Below are positions 1 through 7,975 of a stretch of 33,474 bases of DNA, in pieces. The stretch covers positions 1-33,474 of the forward strand of contig JAHAYX010000001.1 in assembly GCA_018384365.1 (NCBI GenBank). The letters run 5' to 3'. The notes under the pieces were generated by a model. That model did no database searches. It was not told the DNA's origin and saw nothing but the letters and a program-made list of their open reading frames with translations. The stretch is from Clostridiaceae bacterium. Lineage in GTDB: Bacteria > Bacillota > Clostridia > Oscillospirales > QAMX01. A program made the translations under genes and the position numbers. Every line of letters begins with the position of its first letter. Positions within the stretch are counted from its first letter, which is position 1.

Positions 1-1
1 G

Positions 2-1060
2 CTGCCCGTCTACTGCGATGGATACTATGTCTCCGACAAGCCGCTGGGACCGTTCCGGTTTGCGGAAACCAGTCCGTTCTCCTCTGTCCGCGGTGGTTTC
101 TATCAGGGCGCCGGCCACGGCAGTACCTTTGCCGACGAGTATGGCAACTACTGGCACGCCGCGTCCATGATCGGCGCCGCCTCGTTTGCAAGCCGGAAAA
201 TGGGCCTGTTCCCCGTCGGCTTCGACAAGGACGGTGTCATGTACTGCGACCAGAATTATGCCGATTATCCGCGCTATCTCCCGGAAGAGGCCGCTGATCC
301 CGGCTCCCTGTTCACCGGTTGGATGCTGCTTTCCTATAAAAAATCTGCGACAGCCTCTTCTTCCATCGAAAACCATCCGACTTGCTACCTGACCGACGAA
401 ACCAGCCGCACCTGCTGGGTTGCCTCCCGACGCCGCGAAGGAGAGTGGGTCATCCTCGACCTTGAGAGCGTCGACGACGTCCGCGCGGTCCAGCTGAACT
501 TCTGCGACTATGAACTGAGCGAGCTTTTGAACATCCCCTACTCTCACTTCAGCATGCTGCCCGCGGAAGAGCGCTACATTCGCCACCGTTGGCTGCTGGA
601 AGGCTCCGTCGACGGTGAAAACTGGGAAGTTTTGTGCGACAAGAGGGAAGCCGACACGAACCAGCCCAACGACCTTGTTGTGCTGGAAGAGGGCAAACGT
701 CTGCGCTATCTGCGCGTAACCAGCACGGAGATGCCGTTCTTTGGCAACTTTGCCATGATCGGTCTGCGTGTTTTCGGCCACCGCGACGGCGACAAGCCCG
801 CGAAGGTCACCGGTCTGTCCATTGCCCGCGACCGGGACGATGCCTGCGTCGCCACGCTGAACTGGAACGCTTCCGAAGGCGCCGACGGCTACAATGTTCG
901 CTGGGGAATTGCGCCCGACAAGCTGTATCACTCCACGCTGGTTTATGGCGACAACAAGCTGACCATGCGTTACCTGAATGACGGCGTTCCCTACTTCATG
1001 CAGGTTGATGCGTTCAACGGCTGCGGCATTACGGAGGGCGATGTCACCGCCGCGCAGTAA
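2..1060 (+). CDS. GH43-like glycosidase, C-terminal part (5' end outside window)
   Basis: The frame is already open at the first bases and runs to TAA at 1058-1060, giving 352 visible residues, so the start lies upstream of the window. The first ~60 residues contain a GHGSTFADEYGNYWHA stretch that resembles the last blades of GH43-type five-bladed propeller glycosidases. Residues ~110-250 look like an F5/8 type C (discoidin/CBM32-like) carbohydrate-binding domain (SxxxxxHPxxxLTDE near its start, GEWVILDLE, WLLEGSVDGENWE, RYLRVT). The last ~85 residues look like a fibronectin type III module (PAKVTGLSI, WNASEGADGYNVRWG). By family knowledge such proteins cleave arabinose/xylose-type side chains of plant polysaccharides. 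The exact substrate cannot be read from a C-terminus. The neighbouring GH2 gene is convergent, so they are not one operon. Confidence 0.75.
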   Translation: MPVYCDGYYVSDKPLGPFRFAETSPFSSVRGGFYQGAGHGSTFADEYGNYWHAASMIGAASFASRKMGLFPVGFDKDGVMYCDQNYADYPRYLPEEAADPGSLFTGWMLLSYKKSATASSSIENHPTCYLTDETSRTCWVASRRREGEWVILDLESVDDVRAVQLNFCDYELSELLNIPYSHFSMLPAEERYIRHRWLLEGSVDGENWEVLCDKREADTNQPNDLVVLEEGKRLRYLRVTSTEMPFFGNFAMIGLRVFGHRDGDKPAKVTGLSIARDRDDACVATLNWNASEGADGYNVRWGIAPDKLYHSTLVYGDNKLTMRYLNDGVPYFMQVDAFNGCGITEGDVTAAQ

Positions 1061-1061
1061 T

Positions 1062-1075
1062 TTGTCATATGACAA
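1062..1075. promoter_or_regulatory. Perfect 14-bp palindrome TTGTCATATGACAA
   Basis: The palindrome starts one base after the GH43-like stop codon. Its form resembles operators bound by GntR-type dimeric repressors, but it lies between two convergent genes with no promoter visible beside it. It may be a chance palindrome or a small hairpin. No regulator is assigned. Confidence 0.25.
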
Positions 1076-1158
1076 GTCCCCACTAACCGGCGAGCATCCG
1101 GAAACAGCAGCCGATTGGGTCCCTGCTTTCAATATTGCCGGATCGGATTGAAAAAATG

Positions 1159-1198
1159 AAACAGCCGATATTCCACTTCTGTGGAATATCGGCTGTTT
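1159..1198. terminator. Bidirectional intrinsic terminator between GH43-like and GH2 genes
   Basis: A perfect 18-bp stem (AAACAGCCGATATTCCAC and its complement) encloses the loop TTCT. It is flanked by T-rich sequence on the plus strand and by an A run (1151-1156) that becomes a U-tract on the minus strand. It sits between the two convergent gene ends at 1060 and 1275. Confidence 0.85.
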
Positions 1199-1274
1199 TT
1201 GTGCATTTCCGGGAACCAAAGCACTTTTTGGCTCTGTTTGTCATCGAGGGAAAAGCGTTTACAGGCAATTTTCC

Positions 1275-3698
1275 CTACTTCGCCATGCAGTGCACGGCAC
1301 GAATGGCCACGCCTGCCCGGAGAATTCCGATCCGGATATAGCGCCAGTTGCCCTGCACCTCTGCGGTGAGGCTTTGCTCCCCCGCCTCGGCGTGTACAGG
1401 GGTGAAACACCGGCCATCCGTGGAGAGAGAAAGCTCCACATCCGCCGCACTGCCCGAGACCAGACGGACAATCACCTGATGGAAGGCTTTATTCCCCTCC
1501 AGATCGATCATCGCCCAAGCGGGCTCCGTGGCAGTCCAGGCCGTATCCATCCGCATATCCACAATGCAGCGAACCGCTTCGCGGTTCCCCTGTTCGCTTG
1601 TAAATACGGGCCGCTGCGCCGCCAGGTCATACTGCTCGCGGCAGTCGGGCGCACTCATCACACTGGGCGGCGGTTCGGGCAGCCGCAATGCGCGTCCATC
1701 CCATTCCATGCCGCCGACCGCTTCCACACACTTCTCGCAGTGCAATTCCCCACAGCTCGCGCGGACAAGGATCTTACCCGCATAGTAAGCGCGCATTTCC
1801 GCTGCCCCCATGCCGTCATGGAAGGTATGCTTTCGGGGCGTGAGCAGCTGGCTGCGTCCTTCCGGGAAGCGGCCATCGCCGGAGAGCACTTCCAGCAATA
1901 CATCACACTCTGTTTTGACCCGGTTTCCGTCCGCATCCAACAGGCGGACAACCAGATGGCAGTCCTCTGTGCCATCGGTGGAAATCACAGTCCTGTCACT
2001 GTCTATGCGGATCTTCACGGGCACGCCTTCCACGGATTCCGGCGCGCTTGGGATACCACGCAGGTTTTCCCGATACCAATACCAGGTGCGCAGGGGCAGT
2101 CGGCTGTAATCGATCATACCCATCGCGCCCATATCATCGAAAATACTGCCATGATGAAAGCCGCACCAGATGGCTTTGCCGCTGCGCCAGGGGAAATCCT
2201 GCGCCGTGTTATCCGTAAAATGCGGTTCAAACACACCCGGCCGCTGGGAAATATAGCTGCCGTATTCCGTGACCATATTGGGGAAGCCGGGATCAAGGAA
2301 GAGGCTGGCGCCATCCCCGTTATAACCCGCCACATCGCCGATCAGATCAAAGCCGCCGCGCTGAACGCCGCCCACTGCCGCCACGCGGGATGGGTCCGCC
2401 TCATGGGCTGCATCCACCATGCGCCGCAGGAGGGCCTTCGCCTTATCTTTGACGGCCGGGTTGCAGAAGAACACTTCATTGCACATACTCCACGCCAGAA
2501 TGCTGGGGTGGTTGCGGTTTGTGCGGATCATTTCGCGCAGCTGGGTGAGGCAGGAGGCCTCGAACGCCTCCTGGTGTTCCGCATAGACCGGATAGGCGCT
2601 GCTGGTCCAGTATCCCTCCTGCTGGGGACCTCCGGTGCCCCAGTAACACATCTCCGACCAAAACAAAATGCCCTCCTCATCACAGGCGTCCGCGAACGCG
2701 GTATGATGCGGATAATGAGAGCCGCGGATAAAATTCATGCCGCATTCCTTGATCATCCGGACGTCACGCCGGATGCCGGCACGGGTGACCGCATCCGACC
2801 AGCCTGCATGATCCTGGTGCGCATTTGCGCCCAGCAGGGGATAATGCGCGCCGTTGAGGAAGAAGCCTTCCTTCGCATCAAAGCGAACATCCCGGATACC
2901 GAAGGTAGTCGTATGCCGGTCACACACTTCCCCGCAGTCCAGCAGCGTTGTTTCCAATGTATAAAGCGCCGGACTCTCCGGACTCCACAATGCGGGGTGT
3001 TCCACGCAGATCTGTTCTTCACAGAACGTTTTCGTTTCGCCGGGCTGCAGTTTCCGGTCGCTCACCCGCTTTGCAATCTGGTTTTCCTGATATCGGATTA
3101 CGCTTTCCAGCCGGACACAGCAAGGCCTGTCGGAGGCATTGACAATTTCGGTCTGTACACGAAGCATTGCCTGCTCCCGGCTGACATCACTTGCGGTGAC
3201 AAACGTGCCATACCACGCCACATGGACGGGATCCGTGACAATCAGCGACACATCGCGGTAAATACCGCCCTGAAAAACGTGCTCACCCGCACGGGGCGCA
3301 ATCACGGGGCTCCATTCATTATTCACCCGGACCATGAGCAGGTTGCGGCCCGGCTTCATCAGGCCGGTCACATCCATGCAGAAAGCCGTATAGCCGCCCT
3401 GATGCTCTCCTGCGAAGCTGCCGTTGACATAGACCTGCGCGACCTGGAAAACGCCCTGGAACTCCAGCAGCAGACGTTTTCCCTGCCAGGCTTCCGGCAT
3501 ATCGATCCATTTCCGATAGCAGCCATAGCCCACATAAAATTCGTTTTCCATGTAGTACGGAATGCCAAAGGAATGAGGGATGCCGACATCATACCAGTTT
3601 TCATCCGCAAATTGCACCTGACTTGCCTCTGTAAAGTCACCATGCAGGAACTTCCAGTCATTATTCAGCAGAATTTTTTCTCTGACAGTACGATTCAT
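1275..3698 (-). CDS. Glycoside hydrolase family 2 protein (beta-galactosidase/glucuronidase-like)
   Basis: About 807 residues with the GH2 order: N-terminal sugar-binding jelly roll (~1-170), Ig-like domain (~180-270), TIM barrel starting near FGIRDVRFD, and a C-terminal discoidin-like domain (~680-800, SEQGNREAVRCIVDMRMDTA). The acid/base glutamate is visible in the CNE motif (codon at 2475-2477) and the probable nucleophile in TEYGSY (codon at 2265-2267), so both catalytic residues are present. It hydrolyses beta-linked galactosyl, glucuronyl or related residues; which one is not readable. No signal peptide is seen, so it is probably cytoplasmic. ATG at 3696-3698 is chosen. In-frame GTG (3704) and TTG (3707) lie closer to an AAAAGG element and are real alternatives. 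Upstream lie only decayed genes. Confidence 0.88.
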   Translation of the reverse strand: MNRTVREKILLNNDWKFLHGDFTEASQVQFADENWYDVGIPHSFGIPYYMENEFYVGYGCYRKWIDMPEAWQGKRLLLEFQGVFQVAQVYVNGSFAGEHQGGYTAFCMDVTGLMKPGRNLLMVRVNNEWSPVIAPRAGEHVFQGGIYRDVSLIVTDPVHVAWYGTFVTASDVSREQAMLRVQTEIVNASDRPCCVRLESVIRYQENQIAKRVSDRKLQPGETKTFCEEQICVEHPALWSPESPALYTLETTLLDCGEVCDRHTTTFGIRDVRFDAKEGFFLNGAHYPLLGANAHQDHAGWSDAVTRAGIRRDVRMIKECGMNFIRGSHYPHHTAFADACDEEGILFWSEMCYWGTGGPQQEGYWTSSAYPVYAEHQEAFEASCLTQLREMIRTNRNHPSILAWSMCNEVFFCNPAVKDKAKALLRRMVDAAHEADPSRVAAVGGVQRGGFDLIGDVAGYNGDGASLFLDPGFPNMVTEYGSYISQRPGVFEPHFTDNTAQDFPWRSGKAIWCGFHHGSIFDDMGAMGMIDYSRLPLRTWYWYRENLRGIPSAPESVEGVPVKIRIDSDRTVISTDGTEDCHLVVRLLDADGNRVKTECDVLLEVLSGDGRFPEGRSQLLTPRKHTFHDGMGAAEMRAYYAGKILVRASCGELHCEKCVEAVGGMEWDGRALRLPEPPPSVMSAPDCREQYDLAAQRPVFTSEQGNREAVRCIVDMRMDTAWTATEPAWAMIDLEGNKAFHQVIVRLVSGSAADVELSLSTDGRCFTPVHAEAGEQSLTAEVQGNWRYIRIGILRAGVAIRAVHCMAK

Positions 3699-4155
3699 AT
3701 ACACCAACCCAACCTTTTACCCCATGTGGTTTCCTGACAGTACCTCTGCCTGGGGGCAGCTGCCGCGGCACAGCGTTTATTCGCCCGGACACCGCAGGGA
3801 AATCCAGGAGAACCCGCTGTTTGGAGTCATAACAGCGCAGTACCTTCACGAAATCAATCTCCATGCTCAGATAGTGGATATTGCGCTATATAATGCCATA
3901 ATAGCACAAGCCATCCTCTCTGGCAAGCGCTGTCATGCCGTCCGGTGAAACTCCTACGACTGCCGTACAGGAGTACTGAAAAGGATACAAAGCAGCGCAA
4001 AGGTTAGCTCTGCGACGTATGCCGCGATCGTTTCGATGTGCAGAAACTTCACAGATTCCTTCCCGGTTGAAAATTTTGTCCCTGGCAGGAATTTGAACCA
4101 AAAAGCCTGCAATCACACGATTCTCTCCATTTTCTGTATTGCAAAGCTCGAACTG
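3661..4155 (-). pseudogene. Unidentified decayed gene with one in-frame TAG
   Basis: On the minus strand one reading frame is open from 4155 down to 3661 except for a single TAG at 3886-3888. The peptide before the stop includes GENRVIAGFLVQIP and AVVGVSPDGMTALAREDG. After the stop the same frame continues with RNIHYLSMEIDFVKVLRCYDSK, which also looks like real protein. The 5' part is cut by a further TAG at 4156-4158, and the 3' end runs over the GH2 start in another frame. I do not recognise the family. The reading is a remnant of a longer gene, not a functional ORF; the low-complexity end after ~3780 may not belong to it. Confidence 0.45.
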
Positions 4156-4245
4156 CTATGCGCATCCGTCGGCTGATAACAAAAGGACAGCAATTCCGAA
4201 AGTGCGCAGAGGAATAGGTTTTGCTGAAAACATAGTCCGAAAGTC

Positions 4246-4285
4246 AATAGCCTCTTCAAAATCGAATGATTTTGAAGAGGCTATT
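4246..4285 (-). terminator. Perfect 18-bp hairpin downstream of the ROK fragment
   Basis: The stem AATAGCCTCTTCAAAATC pairs perfectly with its complement around the loop GAAT. It lies 35 bp past the stop of the minus-strand ROK fragment, in the right place for its terminator, but the U-tract on that side is poor. It has the same stem and loop lengths as the hairpin at 1159-1198, though a different sequence. Confidence 0.5.
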
Positions 4286-4319
4286 TCCCTTACAGGGTAA
4301 CCATCTTTACAAATGCTGC

Positions 4320-4745
4320 TTAATACAAATTTTGATAAGAAAAGTCCTGCCCTTTTGATATGGCTCCGTAAATACAAGCCTGATTATTCAGTTCCGAAAG
4401 CAGTATGGCAGGTGGGTAATCCAAAAGACAACTCAGCATATAACGCATAGGCTTTAAAATATGGTCATTCAATTGAATGATATCACCGCCGAAAACGATC
4501 AGTCCGATATCCAGCGTCAAAGTAAGATTCGCTATACTGGCGGCAAGAAGCTGTGTATAGGTTTCAATGATCTTGTGGATAAAGGTATCGGTTGTGTCAA
4601 GCGCCTTACGAATTACATCAATAGTAACTGCTTTGGGATTGTTCCCAGACAAGGCCCAAAGAGCATCATTTGGATTTTCAGGCATTTCCCGTTGAACTTC
4701 CTCGATCAAAGCCTGTATGGATACTTTGGATTCAACGCGTTGGGA
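4320..4745 (-). pseudogene. ROK-family protein, C-terminal fragment
   Basis: The minus frame encodes ~140 residues ending at TAA 4320-4322. The segment AASIANLTLTLDIGLIVFGG followed by SELNNQACIYGAI matches the C-terminal ROK (repressor/ORF/kinase) fold: the helix and glycine-rich strand that close the sugar-kinase-like domain. The SIQALIEEV stretch upstream fits the region just after the ROK zinc motif. The N-terminal half, including any DNA-binding domain, ATP site and the zinc cysteines, is missing. The frame runs into sequence belonging to the oppositely oriented DUF4432-like fragment at about 4735-4745, so this is a truncated gene created by a deletion or rearrangement. In life it was probably a sugar-responsive repressor or sugar kinase of the surrounding carbohydrate cluster. 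Confidence 0.7.
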
Positions 4746-5187
4746 ATGTAAAAGGGAAGAAGCAGGCGAGAATTCTTTGGTTTATATTTCCTCGGAAGGG
4801 GTAAGAGCGCACGATCAGTATGCACAGGACGGCCTTCATGAGTGGAACAAAACCGCACCACCTCAAAAAGGGTTGAAAGAACAGTGTTATTTTCACAAGA
4901 TAACCGGAAACGGCATAGCCGCTATGTTTCAGCCGTCCTTCCAAAAGAGAATTACTGTTGAGTTCGATACGGGCGAGCTGGATTGTTTCACACAGTGGAA
5001 GATGATGGGCTATGCGGATTATGTGATGGGATTTGAACCCGGAAATTGTCTGCCAACCGGGACAGAGGATATGAAAGCGCGTGGATTGTTAAAATGGATT
5101 AAGCCGGGTGAGCTCCGGGAATTTCACCTTACCATGCGGATGCTTGAAAATCCTGAAGAATGGATGAAGTTCTCTGATAGGAATTGA
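4739..5187 (+). pseudogene. DUF4432 / aldose 1-epimerase-like protein, C-terminal fragment
   Basis: About 150 codons are open from the junction with the ROK fragment to TGA at 5185-5187. The end of the protein is characteristic: TQWKMMGYADYVMGFEPGNC, then a GLLKWIKPGELREFHLTMRML strand, as in the galactose-mutarotase-like fold of DUF4432 proteins. The N-terminal half of the expected ~300-residue family length is absent, and the first few codons derive from the fused sequence. There is no convincing ribosome binding site. The adjoining ROK fragment, on the opposite strand, is broken at the same point, so one event probably removed the starts of both genes. Confidence 0.65.
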
Positions 5188-5196
5188 CAATGAAAG

Positions 5197-5230
5197 AGAG
5201 CGCTGCTAAAAAAGCAGCGTTCTTTTTTTA
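5197..5230 (+). terminator. Intrinsic terminator after the DUF4432-like fragment
   Basis: An 11-bp stem with one G-U pair (AGAGCGCTGCT / AGCAGCGTTCT) around AAAAA is followed directly by a run of T. It lies 10 bp after the stop and belonged to the truncated gene upstream. Confidence 0.85.
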
Positions 5231-5561
5231 TATTAGTGGGGTGTTTTTCATTTTTGTGGAATTGGAGCTTTTGATTGGGAAAATATACCCCATGTACGGA
5301 AGCCATGCGAGTCAAGCCGAAGAAAACCGACAGGCTCGAAGAGTATTGTCCGACGGGAACGCGGCGGACAAGAGACTGGACAGCACTTCCCGCGAGCGCA
5401 TCCAGAAAAAGCCGGAAATCCAGCGCCGGCGCAGCAAGCCGGACGCGCTTCGCCGCATCATGGATGTTCTCCCGGAGAAGGCCATCCGGATACCGCGCTG
5501 AACTCTGCGCATCAGGGGCCGCATAATGCAGGAAATCTGCGGCAATAATAGGGTTAGAAAC
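5231..5561. other. 330-bp stretch without a recognisable gene
   Basis: The AT-rich first 60 bp give way at about 5290 to GC-rich sequence full of Arg/Lys codons in every plus frame. The frames are open but none has a good ribosome binding site or a recognisable motif. It may be a decayed reading frame belonging to the recombinase element that follows, with the change of composition marking its left part. Nothing firmer can be said. Confidence 0.4.
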
Positions 5562-5572
5562 GGAGGAATATG

Positions 5573-5752
5573 ATGGCAGGAAAACCGTGCAAAACTATAC
5601 ATCCTGAGCTGCAGAAAAAAGCGATTATCGAAGAAATCTGGCTGAAATATTATAATCAGGTGCTGTTTGAGAAGGGCTTGATCACACAGCGGGAATACAG
5701 TCTGATGATTCACAGGATTGATGCCAGAACAGCAACGTACCTGTCGAGATAA
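5573..5752 (+). CDS. Small conserved-looking protein upstream of the recombinase
   Basis: A 59-residue ORF begins at ATG 5573 with GGAGG six bases upstream; an ATG three bases earlier is possible but too close. It is predicted to be mostly helical: HPELQKKAIIEEIWLKYYNQVLFEKGLITQREY. The GLITQREYSLMIHRI part is like the short helical hairpin of SHOCT-type domains (a 'long or short, build a C-terminal helix' motif with a G-x-I-T-x-x-E core). Small ORFs of this kind are often found just before serine recombinases in clostridial mobile elements. It is 107 bp before the recombinase and reads the same way. The function is unknown; a helper or transcriptional partner of the recombinase is only a guess. 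Confidence 0.7.
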   Translation: MAGKPCKTIHPELQKKAIIEEIWLKYYNQVLFEKGLITQREYSLMIHRIDARTATYLSR

Positions 5753-5859
5753 ACGGAAGTATAGCGGCAAGAGGTCTGCGTTTCCACAGTCCTCTTGCTT
5801 TTCTTTTTTGAAATCTGTATAATATAGATCATGATTTTACGAAACCAAGGAGGGCATTG

Positions 5860-7608
5860 ATGGATATACACGCCGTGCGGCAGCAGCTCCGCACAAAAAG
5901 CATCTATGATATTCCGCTGCGGGTAACCTATTACGCCCGTGTATCCTCGGAATCGGACGAACAGCTCAACTCTCTGGAGAATCAAATCCGATACTATGAG
6001 GACCTGATCCGTAAAAACAGGGCATGGACCTTTGTACCCGGCTACATTGACGAGGGACTTTCCGGCATTTCCACAAAGAAGCGTGAGAACTTCAACCGCA
6101 TGGCAGAGGAAGCCGCAGAAGATCGCTTCGACCTTGTGATCACCAAGGAAATCTCCCGTTTTGCGCGCAACACGCTGGACTCCATTCAGTATACCCGCCA
6201 GCTTTTAAGCTATGGCGTGGGCGTCTTTTTCCAGAATGACAACATCAATACGCTGGACGAGGACTCAGAGCTTCGGCTGTCCATCATGTCCAGTATCGCG
6301 CAGGATGAACTGCGCAAGCTGTCCTCCCGCGTGAAGTTTGGGCATCAGCAGGCCATCCGGCAAAAAGTGGTGCTGGGCAACAGCCGGATTTTCGGCTACC
6401 GCAAAGACCGGAAAAGATTGGTGATTGACGAATCGGAGGCCCCGATGGTGAGGGAACTCTATGAACGGTACGCCACGGGCGAGTATTCCATGAAACAGAT
6501 CGAAACTCTGTTCTGGGAAAAGGGATACCGCAACCTCAACGGCAACAAGATCGCCCACTCCACCATGGCGAACATGATTGCAAACCCAAAATACAAGGGG
6601 TATTACGTTGGAAACAAGGTCAAAGTCGTGGATATGTTCACCAAGAAGCAAAAATTCCTCCCGCCGGAGGAATGGGTGATGTTCAAGGATGAAAGCGGCG
6701 AGATCGTACCCGCCATTGTGTCCGAGGAGCTTTGGGACAAGGCAAATGAAATCCTCAAGCGCCGCAGTGAGGATGTGAAAAACCGGCAGGGCATCTGCAA
6801 TCATGCGAATCTGCTGACCGGAAAGCTCTGGTGTACTCATTGCGGACAGCCCTACTACCGCCGGGAATCCAAAGACAAAAGCGGAAATAAAAACAGCAAA
6901 TGGCTCTGCTCCGGCAAGATCAAAAACGGTGCGGACTCCTGCGGTTCCTTTGCCATTTACGAGGAAGAAATCAAGCCCGTACTGTACGAGGTATTCCGGG
7001 ACACCAAAGCGGATGCTGACGCCATGGTTGCGGAGTACGTGCGGATGTACAACGAGCTGACCGCAGGCAGTTCCCTGCCGCAAAAAATCGAAGAGCAGCA
7101 GAGGCTCATTGATATGGCCAATCGGAAGAAAAACAAGCTCCTGCAGCTTGCCGCAGAGGACAGCATCACAAACGCCGACTTCAAATCCATGACCGCCGCC
7201 TGCAACGAGGAGATCCGGGCGGCGGAAGCGGAGATCGCGGAGCTGGAGCAGTCCGCACTGGAGGGCAAAGAATTCCGGCGTAAGATCGAAGAGATGAAAA
7301 AAGTGCTTGTCCACGCTCAGCGGGATGCGGCCAGCGGCGTGATTACGAAGGAGTTTGTGGAAAAATACATCGACAAAATCTTTGTCACGCCCACGAATGA
7401 TCATACACTCCTGCTGCAAATCAAGATTTTTACCGGTGAAACCACCGAAAAGTACCTCCGCAAGGTCGAACATCGTGCGGGCATCACCACCGGGGAATTG
7501 ACCGAACAAGCGGAAAAGCAAGGCGCTGCAAGGGGGGCCGCCCCCTGTGTTTCTGCGGGTCACACGTTCAAGAAGATGATCGAGGCTTACGAAAACGGTC
7601 TGAAGTAA
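5860..7608 (+). CDS. Large serine recombinase (site-specific integrase/transposase)
   Basis: A 582-residue protein from ATG 5860, which has AAGGAGGG five bases upstream; TTG 5857 is a weaker alternative. Residues ~20-165 form the resolvase catalytic domain, with YYARVSSESDEQ carrying the nucleophilic serine (about residue 29), and FDLVITKEISRFARN plus SIAQDELRKLSSR as the conserved active-site and dimer segments. A recombinase domain follows (~185-300). A zinc-ribbon comes next, with CTHC near residue 325 and later cysteines at LCSGK and DSCGSF. Then comes a coiled coil (~385-465) rich in Glu/Lys, as in integrases of phages and Tn5397/Tn4451-type elements. All key residues are present, so it may be active. 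No other element genes (relaxase, excisionase, phage genes) are within reach, so the element is either minimal or decayed. Confidence 0.93.
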   Translation: MDIHAVRQQLRTKSIYDIPLRVTYYARVSSESDEQLNSLENQIRYYEDLIRKNRAWTFVPGYIDEGLSGISTKKRENFNRMAEEAAEDRFDLVITKEISRFARNTLDSIQYTRQLLSYGVGVFFQNDNINTLDEDSELRLSIMSSIAQDELRKLSSRVKFGHQQAIRQKVVLGNSRIFGYRKDRKRLVIDESEAPMVRELYERYATGEYSMKQIETLFWEKGYRNLNGNKIAHSTMANMIANPKYKGYYVGNKVKVVDMFTKKQKFLPPEEWVMFKDESGEIVPAIVSEELWDKANEILKRRSEDVKNRQGICNHANLLTGKLWCTHCGQPYYRRESKDKSGNKNSKWLCSGKIKNGADSCGSFAIYEEEIKPVLYEVFRDTKADADAMVAEYVRMYNELTAGSSLPQKIEEQQRLIDMANRKKNKLLQLAAEDSITNADFKSMTAACNEEIRAAEAEIAELEQSALEGKEFRRKIEEMKKVLVHAQRDAASGVITKEFVEKYIDKIFVTPTNDHTLLLQIKIFTGETTEKYLRKVEHRAGITTGELTEQAEKQGAARGAAPCVSAGHTFKKMIEAYENGLK

Positions 7609-7630
7609 CCCGCTTTTCTTTCAAAAAAGC

Positions 7631-7662
7631 AGTGCCGGACGGAAATCCGTCCGGCGCTTTTC
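7631..7662 (+). terminator. Intrinsic terminator after the recombinase
   Basis: A 12-bp stem with one G-U pair (AGTGCCGGACGG / CCGTCCGGCGCT) around AAAT is followed by TTTT. It lies 22 bp after the recombinase stop. Confidence 0.85.
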
Positions 7663-7929
7663 CATATTCTTTCCCGCAGGACACGAAAAAATACATATGC
7701 TCTGTTCCGGTGCCCTGTTATCCGTCAAAATCAGGGGCCCGCGCCGCAACAAAGTTCCCGTTTTGCGGAGGTTCTCCGAATGCGCGGCCAGGGTTGGCTC
7801 CGCTTCTGTTCCGATTTGCGGTTTTCTTTTTCTGCGTCAGCCTTTTGGGATTCAGAATCCATTTCCTGCCTTATTTTAATTTTTGTTTGGGACCCTTTTC
7901 CGACAGGTTCATATTTTTTTCAAATTTTT
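7663..7929. other. 267-bp gap without a recognisable gene
   Basis: Short open frames occur but none has a ribosome binding site or motif. The last 80 bp are T-rich and lead into the promoter of the T-box transcript. The right end of the recombinase element may lie here, but I could not find a repeated core that would mark an attachment site. Confidence 0.4.
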
Positions 7930-7939
7930 TTGAAACCTC

Positions 7940-7968
7940 TTGCTTTTTTCGTGCTAAAGTGTTAAACT
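7940..7968 (+). promoter_or_regulatory. Promoter of the T-box leader
   Basis: TTGCTT (7940-7945) and TAAACT (7963-7968) are separated by 17 bp and sit just before the first stem of the T-box. A second possible pair (TTGAAA 7930-7935 with TGCTAA) overlaps it. Confidence 0.55.
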
Positions 7969-7975
7969 AAAAATA

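Noticed and set aside
1290-3737. 815-codon plus-strand ORF opposite the GH2 gene
   Set aside because: It mirrors the GH2 frame, has no recognisable motifs or ribosome binding site, and is a product of high GC content.
1159-4285. The two 18-bp hairpins (1159-1198 and 4246-4285) as copies of one repeat or miniature element
   Set aside because: Stem and loop lengths match but the sequences differ and no target-site duplications are visible; terminators explain them better.
4574-4582. Second DnaA-box match (TGTGGATAA) inside the ROK fragment
   Set aside because: Isolated and inside former coding sequence, with no AT-rich unwinding region or further boxes.
6265-7563. 432-codon minus-strand ORF within the recombinase gene
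   Set aside because: Antisense shadow of a clear recombinase reading frame.
7663-7929. Attachment site of the recombinase element
   Set aside because: No repeated core or imperfect inverted repeat shared with the left side of the element could be found by eye.
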